Source of the DNA: Erpobdella octoculata
Lineage: Eukaryota > Annelida > Clitellata > Hirudinida > Erpobdellidae
Length of the DNA: 64,000 bases
Assembly: GCA_963978895.1 (NCBI GenBank)
Contig: OZ022243.1
Span: forward strand, 16,977,289 to 17,041,288
Direction of reading: 5' to 3'
Positions 1 through 9,775 of this stretch are shown piece after piece; position 1 is the stretch's first letter, and every line of letters starts with the position of its first letter. Both the position numbers and the translations under genes were made by a program. Below the pieces are notes generated by a model. The model did not search any database, was not told the DNA's origin, and saw nothing but the letters and a program-made list of their open reading frames with translations.

Positions 1-358
1 TTTGTTGATCTGTGGTGATTTTAATTGGACATGTGGGAACTGGAATTGATGGATTTGAAGGTGTTCATCGGGGTTGTGGGTTTGGTAAGCGAAATCTGGA
101 AGGTGAGATATTAGAATTTGCTGATTCATTGAACCTTGCTGTCGCCAACACTTGGTTTAAAAATGAAGATAATAAGTTGATAACATATGAGTCTGGTGAG
201 TGTCGGACTGTTGTTGATTACATTTTGGTCAGAAAGTCTGAAAGATAATTTATTAGGGACGTTAAGATTATCTGAAGTGAAGCATGTATCCTACAGCACA
301 AATTGCTTATTTGTGCTATGTAGCTGAATGAGTGAAGAAATGTAATGTGAAATTTTTA
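1..358 (+). pseudogene. LINE-A endonuclease fragment
   Basis: This is the end of an apurinic-type endonuclease domain of a non-LTR retrotransposon. The first bases encode ICGDFN, the typical domain motif, then a frameshift near base 25 leads into a GHVG..GFEGVHRG..G segment and ends with a D-Y-I-L-V-R-K motif around 218-235. An in-frame TAA at 246 and further stops after it show decay. Reading is cut at 358 by the foldback element at 360-1271 and resumes at 1282 in the same retrotransposon. The 5' part of the element is outside the window. The family level (EN of a non-LTR element) is secure; the clade is not. Confidence 0.8.
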
Positions 359-359
359 G

Positions 360-1271
360 GGGTTAGTGCCTACTGATCCCAGGACAACTGATCCCAGGAC
401 AACTGATCCCAGTACAACTGATCCCAGGACAACTGATTCCAGGATAACTGATCCCAGTACAACTGATCCCATGGACAACTGATCCCACAGACAACTGATC
501 CCATGGACAACTGATCCCATAGACAACTGATCCCATAGACATAAGCAACTTATTTTTAACTCATTTTTTGACGACAATGGTGGTGATGATGCTTACGTAG
601 CCAGCTTACGATGGCTGGCTGCATACGACAACGGTGGTGGTGATAATGATACTGGCTTCTGCAATTAGTAAACGGAGAAATAATATTTAGTATAAGCGCA
701 CGAGGGCACGATACACAGTAGAAATGAAATTGACAAGTTCGTATTACTTTTCATCGTTTCACTCCTTTCTGCTTGAAGTTCATAATGAGAAATGGAACCG
801 TGCCAATCCAAAAATAATAGAGTTTAGCTCATTTCAGAAGTTGTTTTTTTCGAAGATATGAATTAAATGAATTAATGAACACACTCCAACATTAATTCTT
901 ATCGGCTTATTTAGGAGTCCATGACTAGGACCATCACTGCAGCATCCAAACATACATACATACATACATACATACATACATACATACATGCATACATACA
1001 CATATATTCGTACATACAAACAGAAATCGGAAATTATGTATGTTAATATCAGTTTATTGATTGCAGAAACAGTGAAATATAAAATGATGCAGATATGGGA
1101 TCAGTTGTCTATGGGATCAGTTGTCCATGGGATCAGTTGTCCGTGGGATCAGTTGTCCGTGGGATCAGTTGTCCCGGGATCAGTTGTCATGGGATCAGTT
1201 GTCCTGGGATCAGTAGTCCTGGGATCAGTAGTCTTGGGATCAGTTGTCCTGGGATCAGTTGCGATGATCCC
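360..1271. mobile_element. Foldback DNA transposon with minisatellite ends, copy 1
   Basis: The element is 912 bp, starts GGGTTAGTGCC and ends GATGATCCC, and sits inside LINE-A. It is flanked by AATTTTTAG (351-359) and AATTTTTTAG (1272-1281), a 9-bp target duplication with one extra T on one side. Both ends are arrays of a 15-16 bp unit (ACTGATCCCAGGACA and variants with CATGGACA) in opposite orientation: about 371-540 on the left and 1096-1265 on the right. The middle holds no gene, a CATA microsatellite (about 948-988) and AT-rich filler. A second copy is at 34400-35399. A 9-bp duplication and G-rich ends suggest a non-autonomous Mutator-like element; this is inference. Confidence 0.85.
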
Positions 1272-1281
1272 AATTTTTTAG

Positions 1282-3585
1282 AAAGATGTAAGGTTTGGAA
1301 GCTGATAGAGACTGAATGCATCTTCAAAGAAAGAGTTCAAGCTAAAGCTGCTGTGGTGATGAATGGTCTTGGTGATGTTGAGAAAGTCTGGAATGATTTG
1401 AAGCAGTGTTTGCTTGAGGCAGCAGTTGCTGTGTGTTGGGTTACAAAAGGTATTAGTAGGCATAAGGAGGCATGGTGGTGGAATGAAGAGGTTGCATCCC
1501 TGGTAAAAGAGAAATGTCGGCTATTTAACTTGTTGAAGTGCCAGCAACCGGGAAAAATCTGGCAACCAAGGAGAGCTACAACCAGGCCAAATGCATAGCT
1601 AAGAAAGCTATCTTTAATGCTAATAACACTGTACGAAAAACTTTTGGTGAAGATTTGGATAGGGAGGACAGGAAAGGAAATGTGTTCAGGGTAGCCAAGC
1701 AGCTAATGCGTAAAAACCAGGATGTATTGGGGGCCAACTGTGTGAAAGACAATGAAGGTAAGGTTGTGGCTGAGGATAGGTTGTTGGAGGTATGGAGAGC
1801 ACATTACGATAGTATTTCTAATGAGGAGTTGACTTGGGATGCAAATGGGCTAACTCATGTGAGTCCTGTTTGTGGACCTAGTGAAAAGATAACTATACTG
1901 GTAGTTAGTAATGCAATCCATAAGATGAAGCATAACAAGGCAGCAGGACCTTCAGGAGTGGTGGCAGACATGTTGAAAGCTGCTGGGGCTGTTGGTGTAG
2001 TGTGGATGACTGAAGTGTGTAATGCAGTAGTGAAGGATGGTAAAACCCCTGTAGACTGGAATAAGAGCTGGATGGTGAATGTCTACAAGGAAAAAGGCGA
2101 TGCATTAGCATGTGGCTCATACAGGGGCATTAAACTGTTAGAACATGCAATGAAAGTTTTAGAGAGGGTGATTGAAAAAAAAGTAAGGAAGATTGTGAAA
2201 ATTGATGGTATCTCGTTTGGTTTCATGATGGGGAAAGGTACTATCAATACTATTTTCATAGTTCATCACCAGCAGGAAAAGTATCTTGCCAAAAACAAAG
2301 ATCTGTGGATGGCCTTTGTTGATCTTGAAAAGGCATTTGATAGAGTACCTCATGAGATAGTGTGGTGGGCACTGAGATGTCTAGGTGTGGATGAATGGTT
2401 AGTTTCCGTGATAAGAACTATGTATGATGATGCAGCGACAGTGGTGAGAGTGAATGGGAAGGAAAGTGATGCTTTCAGCGTTAAGGTTGGAGTGCATCAG
2501 GGTTCAGTTCTCAGCCCATTGTTATTTATCATTGTTTTAGAGGCCCTATCACGGGAGCTCAGGATAGGCTTGCCAATGGAACTGCTCTATGCTGATGATC
2601 TTGTGTTATTAGCAGAGACAGAAGATTCTCTCTTAGAAAAGTTAAGGATCTGGAAAATTGGCATGGAAGTGAAAGGCCTCAGAGTGAATGTGAGTAAGAC
2701 AAAAATCATAAAATGTAGGGCCAAAATGGGATAGGTGGAGAAGTCGGGTAAATGGCCATGTAGTGTATGCAGAAAAGGTGTTGGCTCTAACTCTATTTGT
2801 TGTGTGGATTGTAAAAGTTGGGTTCATAAAAGGTGCAGTGGCATTTTGGGTAGATTGAAAGATCTTGTTGGCTTCCATTATAAGAGTTGTGTGGCTGGTG
2901 GTTCTGCTCAGGATGAGTTGTTGGGTGAGGTTGAGGTTGAGACAGGGGTAAAGGTGGAGTGTGTAACCAAGTTCTGTTACCTAGGTGACACATTAGGTGC
3001 TGGAGGAGGTGCAGAAGAGGCGGTGAGAGCTAGAGTGCGTTCTGCCTGGGCTAAATTCAAAAAGTTATCTCCTATCTTGACTACCCGTGGTGCATCCTTT
3101 CATGTGAAAGGAAAGATGTATAGGGCATGTGTTCAAAGTGTCCTTGTTTATGGCACTGAAGCATGGTCTATGAAGGTGGAAAATCTAAGAAGTTTAGAAA
3201 GGGCAGAGCGTATGATGGTTAGATGGATGTGGGGTGGTTCGTTGAATGATCGTGCACGCAGTGTGGATTTGTATAGTCTTCTGGATGTTCCTTGTGTGGC
3301 TGATGTGGTGAGGCGTGGAAGACTAAGGTGGTTTGGACATTTGGAGCGAAAAAGTGCAGATGATTGGGTTTCGGCAACTAGAGATGTGGATGTTGTAGGA
3401 ATGAAAAGTAAAGGTAGAAGTAGGAAGACTTGCTGGGAATGTGTGAAGAAAGATATGAATGAGCTCGGCCTGAAGCCGCAGTCTGCCCTGGACCGTGACT
3501 TGTGGAGGGGCCTGATATGGAAAAAACGTCCAACCCTAGCCTATCGTGGAATAGGGACGTTTCAAAAATAAATGATGATGATGAG
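1282..3585 (+). pseudogene. LINE-A reverse transcriptase and C-terminal zinc-finger region
   Basis: This is the continuation of LINE-A after the foldback insertion. From about 1282 it encodes the linker between endonuclease and RT (with TKG.SRHKE.WWWNEEV), shifts frame near 1540-1600, then runs as RT to 2731. RT landmarks are an F-x-D-L-E-K-A-F-D block (about 2313-2342), the G.H.Q.GSVLSPLLF block (about 2490-2530) and the catalytic Y-A-D-D (about 2589-2600). An in-frame TAG at 2732-2734 is followed in the same frame by a Cys/His finger (C-x2-C..C-x2-C..W-V-H-x2-C) at about 2760-2850 and the usual C-terminal region to the TAA at 3569-3571. The 3' end is a short ATG-repeat tail. It is a dead copy: one frameshift and one internal stop are visible. 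Confidence 0.88.
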
Positions 3586-3786
3586 AGTGTGGTCTCTTAT
3601 TTATGAAAGAAACACTTATGATCATTAATTAAAAAAATAATAGCACTTTTAAATTTTAATTTGCTAAATTTCTGTACCGTTATCAAATAAAATAACAAAT
3701 AATCCACACAAGAGAATACAAGAATGATTGAGATTACAAAAGGTGAAATACAATTTGTTTCAATTGTTTTGTATATATTATTCTAT

Positions 3787-4070
3787 AAAATTTTTATATC
3801 ATAAAAAATACATTTTTTTTTAAAAACAACGTTTTTCTTGCGCCCTAAAAAGTATAAAATAATTTTCCTATAATTCATATACAACAAAAAACGTTGTGGT
3901 AGCATTACTTTTTATAACCATTTGTTTTATTAAAGTTTTGATGTTGTCGCCTATAATGTGCCCGCAACGTTTTCAATGTTGTATAGAAATTATAGGAATA
4001 TTAATTTATACTTTTTAGGGCGCAAGAAAAACGTTGTTTTTTAAAAATGTATTTTTATGATGCAAAAATT
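3787..4070. mobile_element. Palindromic MITE-like element
   Basis: Two arms of about 100-110 bp face each other. The left arm (3787-3890) contains CGTTTTTCTTGCGCCCTAAA and the right arm (about 3975-4070) its reverse complement, with an unpaired middle that itself contains AACGTTG/CAACGTT. No coding potential. Target duplications were not resolved in the AT-rich flanks. The AT-rich stretch between LINE-A and the NFU1-like exons holds nothing else recognisable apart from the dispersed repeat at 4307-4370. Confidence 0.65.
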
Positions 4071-4306
4071 ATTTTCTACTTTTTCATTTTTGATGGGTAA
4101 AATTTTGTAAGCATTTGAGTTTTTTTTAGTTTTTTTCGCTAGGTGCCCGTTGAATTTAAAATCTTATAACTTTTTTACTTTTTTCGCTAGGTGGTAAAAT
4201 CGGGTACATGTTTAAAAAAACACCATCGTATTGGCTTCGACACCTAGTAACATATATAAGCTAGTAAGAAATAGACATCTATGTCAACTCCGCCTTGCTT
4301 TTGCAA

Positions 4307-4370
4307 GCCAGTCCCAAGCCTATAGGAAGGAGGAGGGAAAAGTTAAAAGGATCAAATTATGATCCACGAC
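4307..4370 (+). repeat. Dispersed repeat, copy 1 of 2
   Basis: A 64-bp segment starting GCCAGTCCCAAGCC and ending AAATTATGATCCACGAC recurs almost unchanged at 15275-15338. The two copies differ only in a few bases after CCAAGCCT. The family is unknown. Confidence 0.6.
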
Positions 4371-5069
4371 TACTCATCTGACTGCAAAAAATTGAGAATC
4401 TTATGTTTCTATGCACTAATTTATTTTATTAAAAATGTGTACAACAAATTGGTTTATCAACATGTATTAACTTAAAGCATATTCTCTGAATTTTGCAAGA
4501 ATAAAAATAACACTCATCATCCGATAATCGGCCAGTACTGATTTTCAGCTGTTACCGATAACAAGCCGATAATCTGTGCTCCTCTATATAAAAACATTTT
4601 ATGAAATGATTAGGAAAACAACTTTTTGATTTGCTATTGACAAAATATCAAAAGGCATAATTAATACACTCATATTTCAACATTAAACTATTTCCATGCA
4701 TAAATTCGATAACTGAATACTTTCTGATTCATTTAAACAAGTATTTTGTGTATTATTTTTTTCGTGCTCAGCATTAACGAATGAACGTGACTAAAAAATC
4801 TCATCTTTATGATTTCCTTAAACTACAAGATCTATCTATCCAAAATAACCAGACAATATGTTTGCACACACACAACGGATCTTCTTGGCCACAACACTCT
4901 CCGTTACAGAATGAATCAAGTTGTAATACTTTTAAAAGCTTAACTCACAAGAAAACCACTGTTGTGCACTTTGGATCTTAAAACAAGTCTTGTTTCCATT
5001 ACTTGCTATCTTCAAGCAATTTTGTAATTGTAAACTTAAATATAAAGTATTCCAAATAAAGCAGATGTT

Positions 5070-5898
5070 TTATAAGAAATTGGTAAAGCATACAAATTCA
5101 AAATAACCTTTCATTGGATCTTGAGAAATGGTCACAAATTCATTCATAGAAAAATATTCAGCTATAATTGACTTTATTTCTAAAGCCATCTCAAGCCATT
5201 CGACATCTTCAGCCTGGTTAATTCAAACATAATAAACTTAAAAATACTTTTTTCCATTAATTGATTTAACAAAATTCAAAATATAAAACAAGTTGTTTAA
5301 AATTATTAATGTAACCCTGTAAGACAATTTATATTTACAAATTATTTCTACAGGCAAACAAAAAAACTCACTTTTGAAATGGTAAGAAAATCTCGGCCGA
5401 TGTAAACTCCTTTGACACCTGCCACTTGATGAAGTTGACTGAAAAATGTCATAAAAGAATTTATCGCATGATGTTCGCAAGCTGTCATTCTCAAATTAAA
5501 ATCATTCACATCAAACCTTTAACATAATAAAAACAAAAATTATAAACTTTACCTCACCAAATTACAGTCATTAGCCTTCTTCGGCGAAGAAAAATCCTGA
5601 GGCTGGGTGTCTGAGTTCAAAATATCTTTTCCTAATGAAAATTTCATACTGTTTGGGTTAGGCGTTTCTTGTGTGTCAATGTAAAACCTCCTCTCTAAAA
5701 TTATTACATTTCATTTGAAATATTGTACAAAACAACTTTCTTACATGAAGTTTAAAATACTAAGAGTTTAAAAAACCTGCCACTCTCATATGACCGATGA
5801 AAGGAAAAAGAAAGGAATTGTTGTTAAAATACTCAGGAATGCTTCCTTGACACATTCCGAATACTTTCTTATGCTTCACGAGGGCATGGCTGAAAGAC
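5070..5898 (-). CDS. NFU1: NFU1-like Fe-S cluster scaffold protein, N-terminal Nfu domain exons
   Basis: Four minus-strand exons join in frame: 5898-5777, 5694-5553, 5438-5372 and 5213-5070 (or a donor after 5108). They encode a possible targeting leader, then RRFYIDTQETPNPNSMKF, which matches the N-terminal signature of the mitochondrial NFU1 family, a D-F-S-S-P segment, and GVKGVYIGRDFLTISK, matching the family's GVKSVFFG.DFITV.K region without a gap. The last exon carries a W-LEMALEIK-I segment equivalent to the family's W..LKP.I. NFU1 delivers 4Fe-4S clusters to mitochondrial enzymes; the cluster ligands (C-x2-C) lie in a C-terminal NifU domain that I do not find here. Either that exon lies outside the window, or the frame truly stops at 5070. 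The first coding exon upstream was not found either. Confidence 0.72.
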
Positions 5899-6228
5899 CT
5901 GAATTGAAGTAGAAATAAACATATCTTCTATATTTGGCATTATATAATTTATTCTTAAAATTAACGCTTTGTCTAAGTTTTTAAAAGTAAACTGAAATTT
6001 GTTCCTTCATTATAAGCTTTTAGGAACTCAAGAGAAAAAACAACAGAAGAAGTCACAAAATGATACATGATTATGTATCATTTCAATAGACTAAAAAAAT
6101 TTAAGTGGTTTTGTTCGACATATATGGACAGAGTCAATTCACTGAAGGAAACATTTTAAGAATAAGAATGCATACTGATAAAGCTATTTACAGAGTGCTA
6201 CGACAAATGTCTATTTAAGGAGTTTATT

Positions 6229-6560
6229 GAAGGAACTTCCTAATTAGCTTGCTACATTCCTATATGTCAAAATCTGCCATCGTTAATTTCACTAACTTTC
6301 TGATATCGTAACGAGCTGAAATTTTGCACACAGTCCTAAGTCGGAAGACAACAGCTTCTATTAAAATTTGAGCTCTATTTGATTTAATTATTTTGAAGGA
6401 ACTTCCTTATTAGCTTGCTACTGTCCGTATATGTCAAAATCGGCTATCGTTAATTTCACCAACTTTCTGATATCGTAGCGAGCTGAAATTTTGCACACGG
6501 TCCTAAGTCGGAAGACAACAGCTTCTATTAAAATTTGAGCTCGATCCCAAATTGCCGACC
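6229..6560. repeat. 166-bp tandem duplication
   Basis: A unit starting GAAGGAACTTCC at 6229 repeats at 6395 (period 166 bp). The copies share long blocks, including a GACAACAGCTTCTATTAAAA segment near their ends, with scattered substitutions. Downstream of the second copy (about 6559-6581) the minus strand contains GGGTTCAATACC, similar to a Pol III B-box, so a tRNA-derived SINE origin is possible but unproven. Confidence 0.6.
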
Positions 6561-6985
6561 CCAGGTATTGAACCCACAACTTTTCTCTGTTTCTGGACCG
6601 ATGATGCGTTCGCCTTGCCAATGTATGACAAAACTCAATTTTAGTTTGTGCTAGCGAGCCGAAATAAGGTATCTATCTACTTAGGTTTGGATAGTGATTT
6701 GAACAAGATTGGTTTGTCACAACAGTCTGAACTGATGTAGTTAGTTTATTCTGGTCGCAGCGACTTAAAATTTCCAACGTTCCGATCACTAATTTTTATA
6801 ATATAGCTGAATCGCTTTTAGCATATAATGTGGGAGGAAGAGGGTGGATGACAAAAATAAATACTTAAAAGCAGCGAAATGGGAGAAAGTCGGTGGGCTG
6901 CTAAATCCCAGTCGCCTAATCTAACATTCTGTTTTTGACAAAATTTCTTTGAAACGAGTGCCAAAAAGTTGAAAACAAATTAACA

Positions 6986-7301
6986 GAAAAAATTTCTAAA
7001 AAAAGAAGCAACTTCTCGAAAGAAATTTTATATTGTCAAAAACCTGCCAAAAAGTATAAAATAACTTCTGATCACACCCTTTATATTGACAGGAAAGTTG
7101 CTTCAGGATTGTTTTTAAAAATGACCAATTATGAGAAAAAGAATAAATTTCCTCCATCATATATTACACACATGTACCACACAAAACAATCATGAAGCAG
7201 CTTTCCTGTCAATATAAAGGGTGTGATCAGAAGTTATTTTCTACTTTTTGGCAATACAAAATTTTTTTCAGGAAGTTGCTTCTTTTTTTATAAATTTTTT
7301 C
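6986..7301. mobile_element. Palindromic MITE-like element
   Basis: Arms of about 120 bp are inverted. The left arm (6986-7115) and right arm (7180-7301) share GTGTGATCAGAAGTTATTTT-type blocks and a CCTGTCAATATAAAGG block, separated by about 65 bp of unrelated AT-rich sequence. There is no open reading frame of note. The right end runs into a TA microsatellite and a Helitron end at 7332. Confidence 0.65.
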
Positions 7302-7331
7302 TTTTATATATATATATATATATATATTTAC

Positions 7332-7589
7332 TAGCGGGGTGCCCTGCGTTGCCCGGGCTTTTTAGAGGTTTTTCTATCGTTTTTCTCCCACGCTCCCGTT
7401 TCCTTTCCCGCTTGCTCTCATGCTCCCGGTCGCTTTCCCACTTTTCGACCACCTAGAGCTCTAAAACTTTCAGGAAAGCTTTATTCTGGATGACAATACA
7501 TGAATTTAATGTTTCCGACATGAATTAGTCAATTAAAATTAATCAAATCAAATTAATCAGACAGTTCAAGATACTCCTTTATAGGAAAC

Positions 7590-7590
<1 letters not shown>
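7332..7590 (-). mobile_element. Helitron terminus, CTAGCGGGG family
   Basis: The segment starts CTAGCGGGGTGCCCTGCG directly after a TA tract. CTAG at this edge, preceded by A, is the reverse complement of a Helitron 3' end (..CTAG followed by T). It is followed by a C/T-rich stretch of CTCCCGTTTCC-like words that also marks the copies at 9265, 23339 and 60763-61697. The other end is not clear, since a hAT-like element and TA tracts interrupt it at 7592-8672. No transposase or helicase gene is present. Confidence 0.55.

Positions 7591-7591
<1 letters not shown>

Positions 7592-7650
<59 letters not shown>
7592..7650. repeat. TA microsatellite
   Basis: Uninterrupted TA dinucleotides flank the left side of the hAT-like element; the same tract resumes at 8611-8672, so the element landed inside one tract. 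Confidence 0.9.
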
Positions 7651-7653
<3 letters not shown>

Positions 7654-8606
7654 TGTTGGACAAAGTACTGTGTTTCAGTACTTAAGTAAAAGTACAAGTA
7701 ACGCCTCAAAAAGTTACTTAAGTAGAAGTGAAAGTACTTGCTAAAAAATGTACTTAAGTAAAATTAAAAAGTAACAGCACTTTAAAGTTACTTTTAAAGT
7801 AAAAAGTAAAAGTACTGAAGCCGGTTTTTGTAATGGTCATTCGTAAATAATCTAACTCTATTTTATCGTAATTCGATCGTCTTTCAAACGCTACTGCGTT
7901 GATAAAACTGATAAACTAAGTGATAACGCGCAAACTAATGAAAAAATTCTATTTTTACGCGCCTTTCTGTCAATTTTTCGTATTCCGATACATGCGTATC
8001 GCGTGTTTCTTTAAGTTTGACGGAGAATTGTGGAATGCTGAACACATAGTTACTTTACTTTATAGGTTTTCCCAGCAAGCATGTGAACCTGAGCGTTTTA
8101 GCTTTCATAGATTGAAATCTGAACATTTTGACTAAATATGGCCATGGGCGTTCTTTATTAAGTTCATTGTTGTTATGCGCCTATGTTCGCCACCTCTGTT
8201 CACGTTCGCTCCTTTGGAAGATTCCATATAACTGTAATCTCGAACAATCTATTGTTCACTAAAACAAGTATGACCGCGAAAATCTTAGCTCCACCCACAA
8301 GCTTCAATACTACTAACTAGTACTAACTACTAACATAAAAGTAAAATGGGGTTCGGAAGTGCATACGTTAATAATCATAGATAATTAATACAACATCGAT
8401 TTAGACTTTATGTCATTCTATTAATTTTTTACAGTACTTTGTAACGCTTTGTCCTGGAAAAGTAACGAAGTAAAAATAAGTCCGAAAATATTACTTCGTT
8501 GCAAGTAAAAGTACTGAAAATAATCTGTACTCCGTAACAGGCAAAAAGTATGTCGGATGTACTTAAGTAAAGTAATGCATTACTTTTACTTCGTTACCGA
8601 ACAACA

Positions 8607-8609
<3 letters not shown>
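7651..8609. mobile_element. Non-autonomous hAT-like element in a TA tract
   Basis: The 959-bp element starts CAGTGTTGGACAAAGTA and ends TACCGAACAACACTG, so the outer 8 bp (CAGTGTTG) are inverted repeats. Subterminal regions on both sides are full of ACTTAAGTAAAAGTAC-like words in opposite orientation. It sits inside a long TA microsatellite, so the expected 8-bp target duplication (TATATATA on the right) cannot be judged. No transposase reading frame is present. CAGTG termini are typical of hAT elements. Confidence 0.7.
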
Positions 8610-8675
<66 letters not shown>

Positions 8676-8689
8676 TTTCTATCTGTTGC

Positions 8690-8893
8690 ATTTTCCTATG
8701 AAAAGGACATAATTGCACCTCTTTGTTTTTCGATTATAACTTTTTAAAATAATTTAATAAAAATATTCTAAATAACCTACAACCAATCCTCAGACTTACC
8801 AAATGTACACAAAAAATTTCATAAAAATCGGTTCAGCCGTTTCGGAGGAGTTTGAAGTAAAACACTATGACACAAGATATATATATATATGAT
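8690..8893 (-). mobile_element. Helitron B-family 5' end fragment
   Basis: The segment contains CGGTTCAGCCGTTTCGGAGG (about 8828-8847) followed by an AACACTATGACACAAGATAT end that runs into TA repeats. The same block ends at 18681-18789, 25171-25432 and, cut off, at the right edge of the window. Its best-preserved edge (18789) reads TATATATATAGA, which on the minus strand is a TC-starting Helitron 5' end. No gene inside. Confidence 0.55.
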
Positions 8894-9264
8894 TGTTTGT
8901 CTCTTCCGGAAATCCAAACTGTGGGACATTTTTAGTAAGTCTATTTTACATTTTATGGGCTAAAAGAAGTAAGGAGAAAATGAGCGCGAGTAAAAACTGG
9001 AACGCGAGCGGGAATGGGGATTCTAGGACTGTTCATCAAAAGACGATTCATCAAAGGACTGTTCATCAAGGGACTATTCATCAAGAGGACGGTTCATCAT
9101 AAGGACTGTTCATCTAATGTCTATTCATTCAGCAGACTATTCATCAAAAAAAGTTAATAATATTGTTTAAGATGTTATTTTCAACCAAAATGTAGGGTAC
9201 TTTATATCAAATTTACAGTGTTACTGTGCTTGCATCCAAATACTTTATGCTTTATAATAGAACT

Positions 9265-9425
9265 AGCGGGGTATCCGGTGTTTTTAGAGGTTTTTCTATC
9301 GTTTTTTTCTCTCGCTCCCGTTTCCTTCCCCGCTTGCTCTCACGCTCCCGGTCGTTCTTTCTTCCCGCTTGTCTCCCGCTCCTGGTTGCCTTCCCGCTCC
9401 TGGTCACAGCACCAGAAAAACTAAA
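9265..9425 (-). mobile_element. Helitron terminus, CTAGCGGGG family
   Basis: It starts CTAGCGGGGTATCCGGTG, close to the copy at 7332, then shows the TTTTTAGAGGTTTTTCTATCG block and a run of CTCCCGCTCC-type words to about 9415. It overlaps short open frames that are by-products of the C-rich repeat and are not genes. Confidence 0.5.
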
Positions 9426-9775
9426 TTCGACTGTTTTCGTAAACCGTATATGTACACATTCACCAAAGGCCACAAACACGTCAAAGCATCACGCATGCCC
9501 GCTATGTCAAATCTGGCATCGGTCATTTAACACCAAAGACCACTTATGTCTCGAGCAATCAACAAGTTTATAGAAGACATGGTTGTAATATACATTAATT
9601 TTATTCGTCACATACAGTAAATTGGACAAAAAATAACGTTAAGATCTTAAGATCAAACAAGCAAAAGACGATTGATAAAAAGTTTAAAAAACTGCCTTCA
9701 ACTAATCGTACAAACAACCAGTTACCATACACCTCAAAACATCACTAACACCCGGTATACCACTTCTGCCACACT

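Noticed and set aside
371..540. Regular repeats of ACTGATCCCAGGACA look like a CRISPR array.
   Set aside because: There are no unique spacers; the units are directly contiguous, and the array is mirrored at the other end of a mobile element in a eukaryotic genome.
4781..4981. A 66-codon open frame.
   Set aside because: Its sequence shows no domain or family resemblance, it has no splice partners, and the region is otherwise non-coding.
5439..5516. A longer version of the third NFU1-like exon starting at 5516, which is also in frame.
   Set aside because: Using the acceptor at TTTTTCAG before 5438 instead aligns to the family without any gap, while the longer exon adds 26 extra residues in a conserved core.
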